From Candidatus Hydrogenedentota bacterium (lineage in GTDB: Bacteria; Hydrogenedentota; Hydrogenedentia; Hydrogenedentales; JAGMZX01): DNA of 43,919 nt. Shown in pieces: positions 1 to 8,219 of this stretch. How positions within the stretch are numbered: position 1 is the first letter of the stretch; every line of letters starts with the position of its first letter. The stretch spans positions 27,077 through 70,995 of the forward strand of contig JAGMZX010000001.1 of assembly GCA_018005585.1 (NCBI GenBank). Direction: 5' to 3'. The notes below the pieces were generated by a model, which searched no databases, was not told the DNA's origin, and worked only from the letters and a program-made list of their open reading frames with translations. Both the position numbers and the translations under genes were made by a program.

Positions 1-897
1 GCGAACATCGCCGCGCAATTGTTCGACGGCGAGTATTTCGTCAACAAACCGGACCCAAATCACAGCGAGGCGATCAACAGCGGCTCCGGCTGCGAAATCG
101 ATCAGGTGCTCGGCCAGAGTTGGGCCTGGCAGGTGGGCCTGGGCCGCGTGCTGCCAGAGCAGGAGACCTTGTCCGCCCTCCGGTCCCTGTGGCGCTACAA
201 CTTCACACCCGATGTCGGACCGTACCGCGAGGCCAACAAGCCGGGCCGCTGGTACGCGATGCCCGGCGAAGCGGGGTTGCTGATGTGCACGTTCCCGCGC
301 GCGGACTGGGACTACGACAAGGCCAAGGGCACGGGGCCGGGCTGGGCCGCGGGCTATTTTAACGAGTGCATGAACGGGTTCGAATACCAGGTAGCCGGGC
401 ACATGATCTGGGAGGGGCTGCTGCTCGAGGGGTTGGCCGTCGCGCGCGCCGTGCACGACCGCTACCACGCCTCTCGGCGCAATCCGTGGAATGAGATCGA
501 GTGCGGCGATCATTACGCGCGGTCGATGGCCAGTTACGGCGTGTTTCTGGCCGCGTGCGGCTTCGAATACCATGGCCCCAAGGGACACATCGGCTTCGCG
601 CCGCGCCTGACGCCTGAAAACTTCAAGGCCGCCTTCACCAGCGCCGAGGGCTGGGGCACTTTCTGGCAACGTATCGAAAACGGACGCCAGAAAGATGAGA
701 TCGCGTTGAAACGGGGCGCGCTCCGCCTGCGCACGCTCGCGCTGGCCCCGGCGGGACCGGTCTCGACCGTCACGGTGACCATCGCTGGACGCGAAGCCGC
801 GTGCGAACATCGCGTGGAGGACGGCCGGCTGCTGATTACCTTGTCGGAGCCCGCGGAAATCCATGAGGAGGAAAGACTCAGCGTTTTCATCGCGTAG
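1..897 (+). CDS. GH116-type glucosidase/glucosylceramidase, C-terminal part (5' truncated by window edge)
   Basis: The reading frame is open from base 1, so the N-terminal part lies outside the window. The visible 298 residues match the C-terminal (alpha/alpha)6 catalytic domain of glycoside hydrolase family 116 (DUF608). I see a GCEIDQVLGQSWA block, which in the family carries the acid/base aspartate, then NECMNGFEYQVA and NEIECGDHYARSMASYG, which line the substrate pocket. About 70 further residues form a beta-rich tail ending at the stop. Family members cleave beta-glucosides or beta-xylosides. Substrate and export cannot be judged because any signal peptide is outside the window. The next gene is convergent, on the minus strand. 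The family call is firm; the exact specificity is not known. Confidence 0.85.
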   Translation, partial: ANIAAQLFDGEYFVNKPDPNHSEAINSGSGCEIDQVLGQSWAWQVGLGRVLPEQETLSALRSLWRYNFTPDVGPYREANKPGRWYAMPGEAGLLMCTFPRADWDYDKAKGTGPGWAAGYFNECMNGFEYQVAGHMIWEGLLLEGLAVARAVHDRYHASRRNPWNEIECGDHYARSMASYGVFLAACGFEYHGPKGHIGFAPRLTPENFKAAFTSAEGWGTFWQRIENGRQKDEIALKRGALRLRTLALAPAGPVSTVTVTIAGREAACEHRVEDGRLLITLSEPAEIHEEERLSVFIA

Positions 898-1303
898 GAG
901 GCAAATGTTGCGCTTTCATTGTCGTTGAGAACGGGAGTTGTCCTCTGTGGCGCACATCCTGCGATAAGCTTGGAGAATGAGGCGTATCGACGGGGCTCAA
1001 TTGCCTTCCGCGAGTTACTGCATGGCATAGAAGACGCAGATCATCGGGAAACTGTCCGAGCCTTCAAGCAAGTCCGCTATGGGGCCGGTCACCGGACGGG
1101 CAGTCATGTCATCCTTCGTCAGCGCCAAGCCCCACATCGCCGCACAACCGTTCCGAATCACAGAGAGCTGGCGAGAAGCGCGCTTCGACCTCTTGTTCGC
1201 AGGGCCGGGCTCACGGTTGAGGACTCTAACGAACTCCGCTGAACATGCGGCCAGGAACGTCTTCCTCTCCCGATGTGATACAGATCCCGGTTTGTTGCTC
1301 CGG
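898..1303. other. Convergent intergenic region without a recognised gene
   Basis: About 400 bases lie between two convergent genes. No clear rho-independent terminator is visible, only a short palindrome (CCGGT-C-ACCGG near 1088). A minus-strand frame of 48 codons with a GTG start runs from 1161 to 1015. Its codon choice looks plausible, and it stays open upstream without another start. I recognise no family in it, so it may be a gene remnant or chance. Confidence 0.4.
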
Positions 1304-3994
1304 TTACTCCTGTCCCGGCGCCCGGAGTTCCGAGACGAGCTGCTCCGCGTTCAGCCCCGCGAGTGCAATCTCCGGATCATGGATCAGCGTCGCGAACCGG
1401 TAACTCACAGTCTGCGGGGGACCCGCGTGCAGCTGCACCGCAATGTTGCCGGCGCGTTCACCCGAGGGGTCCACGCAGGCAACGCCGAGCGTGCCGTTGA
1501 TGGCGGTCCAGATAGCCGGGCCGACGGCGAGTATCTCGTAGCGGTTCCACTCGCCCGGCTTGACGGCCTTCTCCGCGCGGTCGAGCCAGAACAATTTGCC
1601 GCGGCCATGTTCATGGTAGAGCCGGCCCCAGACATCCTGTCCGATGTCGGCCTGGTAACCGAGGGCCTGTCCGTGTTCGTCGATTTTCTGCGAGCGGAAC
1701 TGCACGCCGGAATTGGCCGTGTTCGGTTCCAGCCTGACGTCGAAGGCCAAGTAAAAGTCGCGGACTTCGCCGTTGAACCAGATGAATTCACTGCGCGGTA
1801 TCTGCGCGTCGCTGTGACCTGTGAGCGCGCCGTCCTCGAAACGCCAGAAATCCTTGTGCCCCGTCCAGCCGGGCAACCCCTCCGTGGCCACGATGCTCGC
1901 GTCCTCGCGCGGCGCAGCGCCCAGTTTCCGCGCAATGGCGATGGCGGCCTGGACGCTCTCCGCGCGCACGGCTTCGTTCCCATACTGCTGCAGCGCGAGG
2001 TCGAACGCGTCCGCCAGCGGCACGTCGGACAGTCCGCTGAGCACGAGTTTGCGGTCGTCGTCGGATTCGGACTGTTCCATGAGCAGCGCGTAATGCCGCA
2101 GCCGCTCGCCGTTTCCGATCGGGCCTTCCCGCAGCAGGCGCACCGCGCCGCGGCGCGCCAGAAGTTTCACGCGCGCGTCCGTGGACGTCGCGGCCAGTTC
2201 CATGACCGTGGGGAACGCGTCGAAAACCGGCCATTCGCAAATCTCGCGCAGGGCCGCGTCCTGGAGCGCGCCTTCGCCCCGCGCGGTATTCATGACGACC
2301 TCGAACGCCTTCGGGCTGCCGGTCGCGCCCAGCAGCCGCAGCATGGCGAGTTTGGCCTCGCCCTGAGCCACGTCGAACGCCGAAACGAAGGCGTCTACCA
2401 GGGCAGCGGGCGCTGCCGGCGTCGCGAACACGAGCGTTTCGCCTTCCGCGGCGGTTTTAGTCGTGGCCACGCCGTCCAGCGTGTAGGTTACGCGCAGCCG
2501 CTTCACAACGCCCGGGGCCGTGTCGCCCGCGAGGCCGTTCGAGGCTACGACCGACGTCGCGCCGGACGCCACCAGTTGCGCGATCTTCTCAGTCACATTG
2601 GCCGAGGGGCCGTCGGGCAGGTCGCCGTAGGCTGCTTCCTGAATGACAATGTCGCCCGTGGGCGCGCGCTTCTGCCGTGTGCATAACGCCTGCAGGGCGC
2701 TTTCGGCCGCTTCGCGCTCCGGCTGTGCCGCGGCGGCAAGCACCTGTTCCAGCAGGGCGGCCACCTGGTCCATGCCGGCGTGGGTGCGCAACGCCTGCAA
2801 TGCGGCCACGCGCACGCCTTCGTCCGCATCGGATTTGGCGGTGCTCATTAACAGGTCAACGGGTTCATGCAGACCACCGCGCCCGATCAGATCGATGGCC
2901 AGCTTGCGCGCCTCGACCTTATCGCTCCGCAGCAGCGCAGTGAGCCGCGCGTCGCCCGCCTCGCCGGGGAAATAGCTCAGTGTGTCCTGCGCGACCGTGG
3001 CCAAGGCCGCGTCTTCAGACCAGATCAGTTGTTCGGCCAAGTCCAGCGCGGGCGCATAGCCCACGCGCGCGAGCGCCCGCAGCGCCGCCACGCGCACCTC
3101 GACGGGCCCCTCTTTCGCCTCATTCATCAGCGCAGAACCCGCGGCGTCGCCGCCGCGACAGGCCAGCGCCTCGATCAAACGCGCCTTGCGCTCGACGGGC
3201 AGCGACGGAAGCACATCCGCAAGCCCCTTCGTGACCGCGTCGCCGCCCTCCATCTCCCGCGCGATGCGCAACGCGACGGCAAACAGGTCTTCGTTGTCAC
3301 CGCGCAAGGCTTCCGTCAACAGCGCCAGCCCTTCCTCCATGCCGCGCGTGAGAATAGCCCCGCGCAGGGCCCCGGCGGGCACCTCCGGCGGCGGGTTGTC
3401 CAACGCGCGCAGCCGGTCATAGACCGCCGCGGCCTGCTCGCGCTGGCCTTGTGCGGTCATCTTCTCGGCGCATTCGAGCAAAGCCGCGCAATAGATGCGC
3501 AGCTTGCCCACGGGCATCCCGCCCTGGCCTATCGCAGCATCCAAGGCCTGCGCGGCCTCCAGCGTGCCGATATTGCCCAGCGCCTCGGCGGCGGCCTGCG
3601 ACACAACGATGTCCGTCGCGGGCAGCAGCGCGATCAGCGCGGGTGCCGCCTGCTCGTCGCGGCGTTCTCCCAGCGAACTGATAATGCCCGCCTGAAGCGT
3701 GCCCCTCGTTTCCTGCAGCGCGGCGCGCAGCGCCGCGCCCGCCTCGGGATACGGCATCGTCTCCAGCGCGAGCCGCGCCATGTGAGAGAGTCTCTCGTCG
3801 CGCAGCAACGGAGCAAGCGCGGGGATGGCGTCCGCGCCGCCCTTTATGACGAGCGCGCGGCATGCTTCCGCCTTCTCCTCGAAGGGCGCATCGGACTTCA
3901 AGACGGCAATCGGGCCGGATTCCTGCGCCGGGACCGGCGCCGCCGCATACAGCAGAATGCCCGCGAGGGCCAGCAGGATTATGGTGTTCCGCAT
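1304..3994 (-). CDS. Secreted HEAT-repeat protein with C-terminal DUF1080 (3-keto-disaccharide hydrolase-like) domain
   Basis: The 896-residue protein starts at the ATG just before a signal peptide (MRNTIILLALAGILLYAAAP). Upstream in-frame ATGs would put a charged stretch before the hydrophobic core, so they were not used. Residues from about 30 to 430, and again from about 540 to 690, form HEAT/armadillo-like helical repeats (for example ALRALARVGYAPALDLAEQL). About the last 185 residues are a DUF1080 beta-sandwich (Pfam 3-keto-disaccharide hydrolase), recognisable by GLPGWTGHKDFWRFEDGALTG and NSGVQFRSQ. DUF1080 proteins are secreted, concanavalin-like domains, some of which hydrolyse 3-keto-glycosides. 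The gene begins 29 bases after the end of the upstream oxidoreductase gene, so the two are probably one operon, which fits oxidation followed by cleavage of glycosides. The role of the long HEAT part is unknown; it may be a binding scaffold. Confidence 0.82.
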   Translation of the reverse strand: MRNTIILLALAGILLYAAAPVPAQESGPIAVLKSDAPFEEKAEACRALVIKGGADAIPALAPLLRDERLSHMARLALETMPYPEAGAALRAALQETRGTLQAGIISSLGERRDEQAAPALIALLPATDIVVSQAAAEALGNIGTLEAAQALDAAIGQGGMPVGKLRIYCAALLECAEKMTAQGQREQAAAVYDRLRALDNPPPEVPAGALRGAILTRGMEEGLALLTEALRGDNEDLFAVALRIAREMEGGDAVTKGLADVLPSLPVERKARLIEALACRGGDAAGSALMNEAKEGPVEVRVAALRALARVGYAPALDLAEQLIWSEDAALATVAQDTLSYFPGEAGDARLTALLRSDKVEARKLAIDLIGRGGLHEPVDLLMSTAKSDADEGVRVAALQALRTHAGMDQVAALLEQVLAAAAQPEREAAESALQALCTRQKRAPTGDIVIQEAAYGDLPDGPSANVTEKIAQLVASGATSVVASNGLAGDTAPGVVKRLRVTYTLDGVATTKTAAEGETLVFATPAAPAALVDAFVSAFDVAQGEAKLAMLRLLGATGSPKAFEVVMNTARGEGALQDAALREICEWPVFDAFPTVMELAATSTDARVKLLARRGAVRLLREGPIGNGERLRHYALLMEQSESDDDRKLVLSGLSDVPLADAFDLALQQYGNEAVRAESVQAAIAIARKLGAAPREDASIVATEGLPGWTGHKDFWRFEDGALTGHSDAQIPRSEFIWFNGEVRDFYLAFDVRLEPNTANSGVQFRSQKIDEHGQALGYQADIGQDVWGRLYHEHGRGKLFWLDRAEKAVKPGEWNRYEILAVGPAIWTAINGTLGVACVDPSGERAGNIAVQLHAGPPQTVSYRFATLIHDPEIALAGLNAEQLVSELRAPGQE

Positions 3995-4023
3995 GGTATT
4001 CCCTTCCATGTCGTGGCCGTGCT

Positions 4024-5322
4024 TCAGATGGTCCACGGTTCGCGCTGTGCCCGTGCAAGCAGGCGGTTCGCTTCCTCATCGTTCACGAATCTCTCGGCAA
4101 CCGGGTCGAATTCGAGGTCGCGCTCGAGCCACATGCAGATGTTCGCGGCGTGCACGGTGCTCATCGACCGGTGCATCACCGTCGGATTGGCGACGGTCTC
4201 CTCACGTGATTTCACGCAGTCGAGGAAGTTGCGCATGTGGTCAAGCGCGCGCCCCGTGCGTGCCGTGTATTCACCGACCACCTCGTCGTACTCGGCGAGC
4301 AATTCCGGCGAAGACACGTCCGGCGCGGCGTAACCGTCCGCCGCCGCGGCCCAGCCGCGCTCGCCGTCGAAACGTTCGCCGCACGAACCGTACCAGTACT
4401 GGTCGCCCCGGGAAAGAACCAGTCTCTGGCCCGTGGCGAAGGTGCAGACCATGCCGTCGCCCGAATCGTTGTTCACGTATGCGTATTTGACGGGGCAAGT
4501 ATCGCCGAGGCCGAGGCCTGCCTGCGCCTGCGCAAAGGTATGCGCGCCCCACTCGCCGATGCAGCTCGTGTGGAAATCGTAGTCGCCGCGCCAGCCGCCC
4601 TTCACATACTCGATATTGAACGGACGCCACGGGCACGGCCCCAGCCAGATGTCCCAGTCGATCTCATCGACGGGCGGCTGCTCCTGCGCAGGCATCCAGG
4701 CGTGGGGCATCTTCGCCGCGTCCCACGGCGCGATGTGCGCGTAGGCCGTGTGCACCTTGCCCAGCCGGCCCGTGCGCGCCATTTCAATCGCGAACACGTG
4801 GTTCGCCTCGCTCAGCCGCTGCGTGTCCGTCTGGTAGACGCGCCCGAACCGCCGCGCCGCCTCGACCACCGCCTGCCCTTCCGCAATCGTCATCGTGGAC
4901 GGCTTTTCCGTAAACACGTCTTTGCCCGCCCGCATCGCGCGGATGGACGCCTGCGCATGCCAGTGGTCGCCCGTGGCGATCAGCACCGCATCGATATCGG
5001 GCCGTTCGACGAGGAACTCGCGGATATCGCGGTACATGACGCAGTCTTTGTTGCCATACGTCTCGTCGACAAACGCTTTCACCGCCTCGCGCTGCTGCTT
5101 CCAGATGTCACAGATGGCAAGCACCTGCACGTCGTCGTTCCCGATCATCCAGCGCAGGTCGTGGAAGCCGCGGCCATGTATGCCAATGCCGGCCGCCGTG
5201 ATCCTCTCGGAGGGCGGCGTGGCCCCGTTTCTGCCCAGCACCGCCGCCGTCACGATGTTCGGCGCCGCAACGGCCGCCCCGGCCGAGCACAAAAAAGTCC
5301 TGCGGGATATCTTGTTCTTCAT
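4024..5322 (-). CDS. Tat-exported Gfo/Idh/MocA family oxidoreductase
   Basis: The 432-residue protein opens with a twin-arginine signal (KISRRTFLCSAGAAVAAP), so it should be exported folded with its cofactor. A Rossmann-type NAD(P)-binding fold follows, although the glycine motif is unusual (AAGIGIHGRG, about residues 43-52). The family's catalytic E-K-P triad is at residues 139-141 (DVFTEKPST), and a DHWHAQA segment stands at about 119-125. The C-terminal half is the alpha/beta substrate domain (CIGEWGAHTF, MHRSMSTVHAANI). Family members oxidise or reduce sugar or inositol hydroxyls. Exported versions are abundant in Planctomycetota and Hydrogenedentota and often sit with DUF1080 and xylose-isomerase-like genes, as here. 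The specific sugar cannot be named. Confidence 0.9.
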   Translation of the reverse strand: MKNKISRRTFLCSAGAAVAAPNIVTAAVLGRNGATPPSERITAAGIGIHGRGFHDLRWMIGNDDVQVLAICDIWKQQREAVKAFVDETYGNKDCVMYRDIREFLVERPDIDAVLIATGDHWHAQASIRAMRAGKDVFTEKPSTMTIAEGQAVVEAARRFGRVYQTDTQRLSEANHVFAIEMARTGRLGKVHTAYAHIAPWDAAKMPHAWMPAQEQPPVDEIDWDIWLGPCPWRPFNIEYVKGGWRGDYDFHTSCIGEWGAHTFAQAQAGLGLGDTCPVKYAYVNNDSGDGMVCTFATGQRLVLSRGDQYWYGSCGERFDGERGWAAAADGYAAPDVSSPELLAEYDEVVGEYTARTGRALDHMRNFLDCVKSREETVANPTVMHRSMSTVHAANICMWLERDLEFDPVAERFVNDEEANRLLARAQREPWTI

Positions 5323-5783
5323 CCGGACTTCCTCCGAGTGTTGCGATGCGCGCCAATGCGCGTTTCCTGGCGCCGCATCCCCGAAAGGCGCATTGTGCGT
5401 TCAAACCGGTGCCCGAGTCAAAGCACTTGCGAGGAAAGGGTCATGCAGAAACAGCTTCGCGCTCGTGATCCACAAACCGATGCGCAACCTGCCCCGCGTC
5501 CATGGCGGCCTTTGGCGGGGCGTTTCCCCGGGCAGACCTGCGGGAGATGGCGGTGGCCTGCCGCTATCATCCCGTCCAGAATCATCCCCTTCCCTGCGGC
5601 AATACGCGGACACGCGCCGGAACGGCGCTCCTGTTCCTCGTTCTCGACAGTTACGAAGCGCGCGTCCCCGGACCAACTCGCTGTCTGCTCGCCCCGCGCG
5701 GCAAGCATGTCAGCTCCAATGCCGCCGCGTTCTTGCGCACGCTCACGGCCCCCGTAGACTGCCCATTCCGCCTCAAAAGGCGT
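5323..5783. other. Intergenic region, no supported gene
   Basis: The 461 bases lie upstream of the minus-strand oxidoreductase gene and downstream of the monooxygenase-like gene. Several open frames cross it on both strands, but they are arginine- and proline-rich, share no recognisable motif and lack good ribosome binding sites. The oxidoreductase promoter should lie in the part just above 5322, but I could not assign -35 and -10 boxes with confidence. Confidence 0.5.
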
Positions 5784-6203
5784 TCAGGCCGGCTGCATTA
5801 CCTGAAGCGTCACGTTCGCGACGAGGTTCTTCACCTGCTCGCGGTACGCGGCCATGTGCGGGGCCTTCAGGTGTGTGCGCAACGACTCGATACTCGCCCA
5901 TTTTTCGACGACGGTCACCACGTCTTCGCGGAGGGGCGCCTGAGACCCGATGCCCGAATTGAAATCGACAACGGGCTCGTACAATATGCAGCCGCTCTCC
6001 GCTACGACGTTCGGCACATTACCCTTGAATATCTCGATGAATTCGGCGCGCTTGCCGTGCTTGACCTCGATCACCGCAACAACAAAGACAGGCCTGCCGC
6101 CGTCGTCCGCCGCGGCCCCGCCGCCGGTCGTGTCCGCCGCGAACGCCGCGCCCGCGCCCGAAAACAACAATGCCGCAACAAAATCTCTCCGTGAGAAATT
6201 CAT
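5784..6203 (-). CDS. Tat-exported antibiotic-biosynthesis-monooxygenase (ABM) domain protein
   Basis: The 139-residue product starts at the ATG before a twin-arginine signal (MNFSRRDFVAALLFSGAGAAFA); an upstream in-frame extension contains no signal-like or conserved sequence. The remainder is a single ferredoxin-like ABM domain: VFVVAVIEVKHGKRAEF, then ESGCILYEPV, then VVTVVEKWASIESLRTHLKAPHM. ABM proteins include quinone and heme monooxygenases and many proteins of unknown role, usually acting as dimers without a cofactor. An exported version suggests action on a small molecule in the periplasm. The family is clear; the substrate is unknown. It is transcribed divergently from the lipoprotein gene. 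Confidence 0.82.
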   Translation of the reverse strand: MNFSRRDFVAALLFSGAGAAFAADTTGGGAAADDGGRPVFVVAVIEVKHGKRAEFIEIFKGNVPNVVAESGCILYEPVVDFNSGIGSQAPLREDVVTVVEKWASIESLRTHLKAPHMAAYREQVKNLVANVTLQVMQPA

Positions 6204-6256
6204 TCGAAAACCTCCGTTGACACAGTGGTTCCGTGCCGGTTGACCCAACGGACGCG

Positions 6257-6285
6257 ATTGTAGCATCCGTTCCGCGCCGGCCCAA
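6257..6285 (-). promoter_or_regulatory. Candidate sigma-70 promoter for the ABM protein gene
   Basis: Read on the minus strand, TTGGGC and TACAAT are separated by 17 bases, about 50 bases upstream of the start codon at 6203. The -10 box is good and the -35 box is moderate. Confidence 0.4.
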
Positions 6286-6373
6286 AGGCACACCCAGCAT
6301 TTGAGGTGCGCACCGGCACGAAAGAGGGGTATGCTGGGGGAATGTGGGAGAACCAATAGCGGAGGGGTTTGAC

Positions 6374-8113
6374 ATGCGTCGCGTCGTTCACATGCGTCTT
6401 GCACTCATCTTCATCGTGGGACTGCCATGGGCGCTGCTTTTCGCCGGTTGCGGCGGTTCGGACGGCAAGGAGGAGGCGCCCGCGGCGGCAGAGCCCGTCG
6501 CAGGAGCCGCGGCGCGGCCCCAAGCCGCCGCACTCGCTCCGCCGGCCGGGCCACCGGACCTATCGGAGCCGGATTTGACGGTGCTGGCATGGTTCGACCG
6601 CTTGCCCGCGGGAGACGTCGACCGGCTGCTCGAGCTGGTGGACCCCACCAGCGCGTTGGCCAGCGGCACGGAAGACATGCGTGAGGAACTTGCGCAGACG
6701 CCGGAAAGCGAGTCTGTGCAGGACTTGAAGCTGACGCAGGCCGCTATCCCGCTTGTGTATGCGAAACTGGTATGCACACCGAAGATCAAGGATGTCTCCA
6801 TTACGGACCGTGACGCCGTCGTCAGCGTCGTGATTGCGAAGGACGCCGACGGAGACGACATCGTGCACGAGTTTGCGCTAAAGAAGCGGATCGACGAAAC
6901 AACGCGTGAATTCGGCTGGTACATCGTCGAAGCGCGGCATTCAAGCTCGATTCAGGTCTACTTTGAGAGATTCTTGAGCGACGCGGACGGCCTCATAGAG
7001 ACAGCCATGGCGGAGGATGCCGCTTTCCGCGAGGCGGTGTTTGACCTGGGCGAGCGCATGGGACCCGGCAGCCGCCGCGAAATGATTGCGGAGGAGCGAG
7101 CCAAGTTGCGCACGAGCGAGCAACGCATCGGGCGTTTGGCGGATGCGCTGAAGGCATACGCAGCGGACCACGAAGGGGAAGCCGGTCCGAAAGACCTGGT
7201 GGCGGGCCTGTTCCCGGCCTATATCGACTCACAGGAGGCCTTCAAGGCGCCGGGAGACACTGATGCCGCCTGCGGCTATTACTATGCGCCCCCCGAGCGC
7301 CCGGTCGGCGCAACTGACGCCGACCCCAGGCGTCTGGTTCTTTGCGAGAAGCGGCCCAACAGCCGGGTTGGAGTCTTCGCCCTTTTCGAGGACGGCCAGA
7401 TTCGCATCATGGAGGAGGAGGATTTGGAGGACCTGATAGATACCTACGTCCCGTCCGTGGCCGCCGCGGAAGACAGCCAGAACAATCTGAAGCAGTTTGG
7501 CCTGGTGCTCAAGATGTTCGCCAACGAGAGCCGGGGCGAGAAGTTCCCGCCTCTGGCGCCGCGCGCCGGCGTGCTGATGTTTGACGGCGCCGTGGTCTAC
7601 CCGGAATATCTGACGGACCTCACGATTCTCGTCAACCCGGCGCACCCGGACCGCGAGGCGCAGGCACAACGCCTCAGCGGGGGCATTCCCGGCCAGGAGC
7701 AAGTGTACGATTTCGTAAACGATGTGGGTTACGTGTATCTCGGATACCTGCTGGAAAATGAACAACAGGGGCTCGTCTTCTGCAGGGCTTATCCGTCGCT
7801 TGTGGCCGAAGGCAAACTGGACGATGACCTGCTTGTCGGCATGGGCGAAGGCAACGTCGGCGGCAGCAGCATCTACCGCTTGCGCGAAGGCATAGAGCGG
7901 TTTCTGATTACCGACATCAATAACCCCGCGGCGACGGCGCAGGCCCAGTCGGCCATTCCGGTGATGTGGGAATGGCCATTGCCCCATTCGGACGGCAGCA
8001 TCAGCGTGTTGTACATGGACGGCCACGTCGACCGCGTCCCAAAAGGCCTGTTCCCGAACACGGATGCGTTTCTCGACGCACTACGCGGGGTGCAGGCTCT
8101 GCGCGCCCCCTGA
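6374..8113 (+). CDS. Lipoprotein with pseudopilin-like segment and C-terminal 'H-X9-DG'-type motif
   Basis: The 579-residue protein starts at an ATG preceded by GGAGG with 8-base spacing. It has a type II signal peptide ending in a lipobox (LLFAGC), so it should be lipid-anchored. A low-complexity Ala/Pro linker follows. The middle is acidic and unassigned. A segment at about residue 365 (NNLKQFGLVLKMFANES, then EKFPPL) resembles the stretch after the N-terminal helix in DUF1559/type II pseudopilin-like proteins of Planctomycetota and Hydrogenedentota. The end (LPHSDGSISVLYMDGHVDRV) matches their conserved tail motif. Here these elements sit on a lipoprotein with no prepilin helix, so assembly into a pilus is unlikely. 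The function is unknown. A DUF4091 glycosidase gene follows 106 bases downstream on the same strand. Confidence 0.75.
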   Translation: MRRVVHMRLALIFIVGLPWALLFAGCGGSDGKEEAPAAAEPVAGAAARPQAAALAPPAGPPDLSEPDLTVLAWFDRLPAGDVDRLLELVDPTSALASGTEDMREELAQTPESESVQDLKLTQAAIPLVYAKLVCTPKIKDVSITDRDAVVSVVIAKDADGDDIVHEFALKKRIDETTREFGWYIVEARHSSSIQVYFERFLSDADGLIETAMAEDAAFREAVFDLGERMGPGSRREMIAEERAKLRTSEQRIGRLADALKAYAADHEGEAGPKDLVAGLFPAYIDSQEAFKAPGDTDAACGYYYAPPERPVGATDADPRRLVLCEKRPNSRVGVFALFEDGQIRIMEEEDLEDLIDTYVPSVAAAEDSQNNLKQFGLVLKMFANESRGEKFPPLAPRAGVLMFDGAVVYPEYLTDLTILVNPAHPDREAQAQRLSGGIPGQEQVYDFVNDVGYVYLGYLLENEQQGLVFCRAYPSLVAEGKLDDDLLVGMGEGNVGGSSIYRLREGIERFLITDINNPAATAQAQSAIPVMWEWPLPHSDGSISVLYMDGHVDRVPKGLFPNTDAFLDALRGVQALRAP

Positions 8114-8219
8114 ACGGGGCCGCGGGCAACCGTTGCCTGGAGGTCAGGCGACGGGTTTCACGGCAAAAATGCCCGCGCCGCCGGCAAGGCATGCGATGCG
8201 GGCCGCAGGAGGGACTATC

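Noticed and set aside
919-1242. Plus-strand 107-codon frame after the GH116 gene
   Set aside because: No start signal or family; the opposite strand has an equally plausible short frame, so neither is supported.
1079-2686. Long plus-strand open frame (535 codons) opposite the HEAT-DUF1080 gene
   Set aside because: It is arginine- and histidine-rich with no motif, and lies antisense to a gene with clear domains; high GC makes such shadow frames common.
2867-4333. 488-codon plus-strand open frame
   Set aside because: It spans two well-supported minus-strand genes and has shadow composition.
5418-5708. Minus-strand open frame after the ABM gene
   Set aside because: No ribosome site, no conserved motif, competing frames of equal length; treated as non-coding.
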